DNA of 15,538 bases from an uncultured Lachnospiraceae bacterium (GTDB lineage: Bacteria > Bacillota > Clostridia > Lachnospirales > Lachnospiraceae), in assembly GCA_947594335.1 (NCBI GenBank), contig CANQEC010000034.1, forward strand, positions 1-15,538. Reading direction: 5' to 3'. The translations under genes and the position numbers were made by a program. A model generated the notes under the pieces. It made no database searches. It was not told the origin of the DNA and saw only the letters and a program-made list of their open reading frames with translations. Shown one piece after another: positions 15,241 through 15,538 of this stretch. Positions within the stretch are counted from its first letter, which is position 1, and the number at the start of each line of letters is the position of its first letter.

Positions 15241-15335
15241 TGCGTTATGCGCAGGCCTGCGTAAGGAAATCAGTTTCGGTCCAATTTAATGGTAGTGTTT
15301 TTATATGGTTGACGTGGAGGAAAGTTTGAGATAAT

Positions 15336-15538
15336 ATGATAAAAACAGTAGTTTTTGATATTGACAATACCTTGTACAGCTTTGACAGGGCGCACGCGGC
15401 GGCGCTTGAGGCTCTGGTTTCCTATGCAGAGCAGGAGCTTAAAATGGACAGGGAAGCTTTTATGTCCGCGCTCAAAGCGGCGCAGAGCCATCTGGAGGAA
15501 TCCATCGGAAATAAAGCCGCGGTGCACAACCGGACGAT
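15336..15538 (+). CDS. HAD-superfamily hydrolase, 3' end cut by window edge
   Basis: Only the first 67 residues are present. The HAD motif I, VVFDIDNTLY, with nucleophile and acid/base aspartates at residues 8 and 10, begins right after MIKT. The segment that follows (about 15-67) is helical and Ala-rich, like the start of a cap domain. Such enzymes usually dephosphorylate small phosphorylated metabolites; the substrate cannot be told from this fragment. The ATG at 15336 is the only usable start, because an in-frame TGA lies at 15327-15329. The GGAGG at 15316-15320 is 15 bases away, which is long. It is separated from ulaB by 167 bases including a strong hairpin, so it is probably a separate unit from the ascorbate genes. 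Confidence 0.85.
   Translation, partial: MIKTVVFDIDNTLYSFDRAHAAALEALVSYAEQELKMDREAFMSALKAAQSHLEESIGNKAAVHNRT

Noticed and set aside
15309..15337. TTGACG-17-TAATAT promoter match ahead of the HAD gene
   Set aside because: The -10 box overlaps the only possible start codon (15336), so the transcript would begin inside the coding region.
1..15538. CRISPR array, IS element, prophage or defence system
   Set aside because: No spaced direct repeats, transposase, integrase or nuclease-type genes were found; the only tandem repeats are in-frame coiled-coil codons.

Overview
The window looks like a chromosomal segment of a Gram-positive, anaerobic gut-type Clostridia, most likely Lachnospiraceae-like. 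The reasons are strong AGGAGG-type ribosome binding sites, G+C-rich coding sequence with very A+T-rich intergenic DNA, a split (two-gene) transketolase, a clostridial-type citrate synthase and a PTS sugar system. No rRNA, tRNA, CRISPR array, insertion sequence or phage gene was seen. The assignment to a family of organisms is inference from gene style.

Region 1 (1-6374, + strand): a citrate synthase cut by the left edge, followed 14 bases later by a LolD/MacB-type ABC ATPase and its very large partner permease (1426 residues). The permease has two FtsX-like membrane modules. Between its first and second membrane helices lies a roughly 600-residue coiled coil, broken exactly in the middle by an acidic, proline-containing linker. 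The two arms are almost equal (about 287 and 283 residues), which suggests a long extracellular antiparallel hairpin. A perfect 15-bp hairpin (6422-6454) separates this block from the next, convergent one.

Region 2 (6492-15168): an L-ascorbate (vitamin C) utilisation locus arranged as two divergent transcription units around a 555-base A+T-rich control region (11092-11646). To the right (+): ulaG (L-ascorbate-6-phosphate lactonase), then the ascorbate PTS components IIA (ulaC), IIC (ulaA) and IIB (ulaB). To the left (-): ulaE (L-xylulose-5-P 3-epimerase), an unrecognised 354-residue beta-propeller-like protein, an L-ribulose-5-P 4-epimerase (araD/ulaF type), and the N- and C-terminal halves of transketolase. 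Together these import and phosphorylate ascorbate, open the lactone, epimerise the pentulose phosphate to D-xylulose 5-P and feed it to the non-oxidative pentose phosphate pathway. The decarboxylase step (UlaD) is not in the window, and neither is a dedicated regulator.

Region 3 (15169-15538): a perfect 15-bp inverted repeat, then the start of a HAD-superfamily hydrolase cut by the right edge.

The best candidates for something undescribed are the propeller protein inside the ascorbate operon, with His residues at equivalent positions in three predicted blades, and the symmetric giant coiled-coil hairpin in the exporter permease. A recurring AACATAWAA motif around both divergent promoters is a candidate operator.
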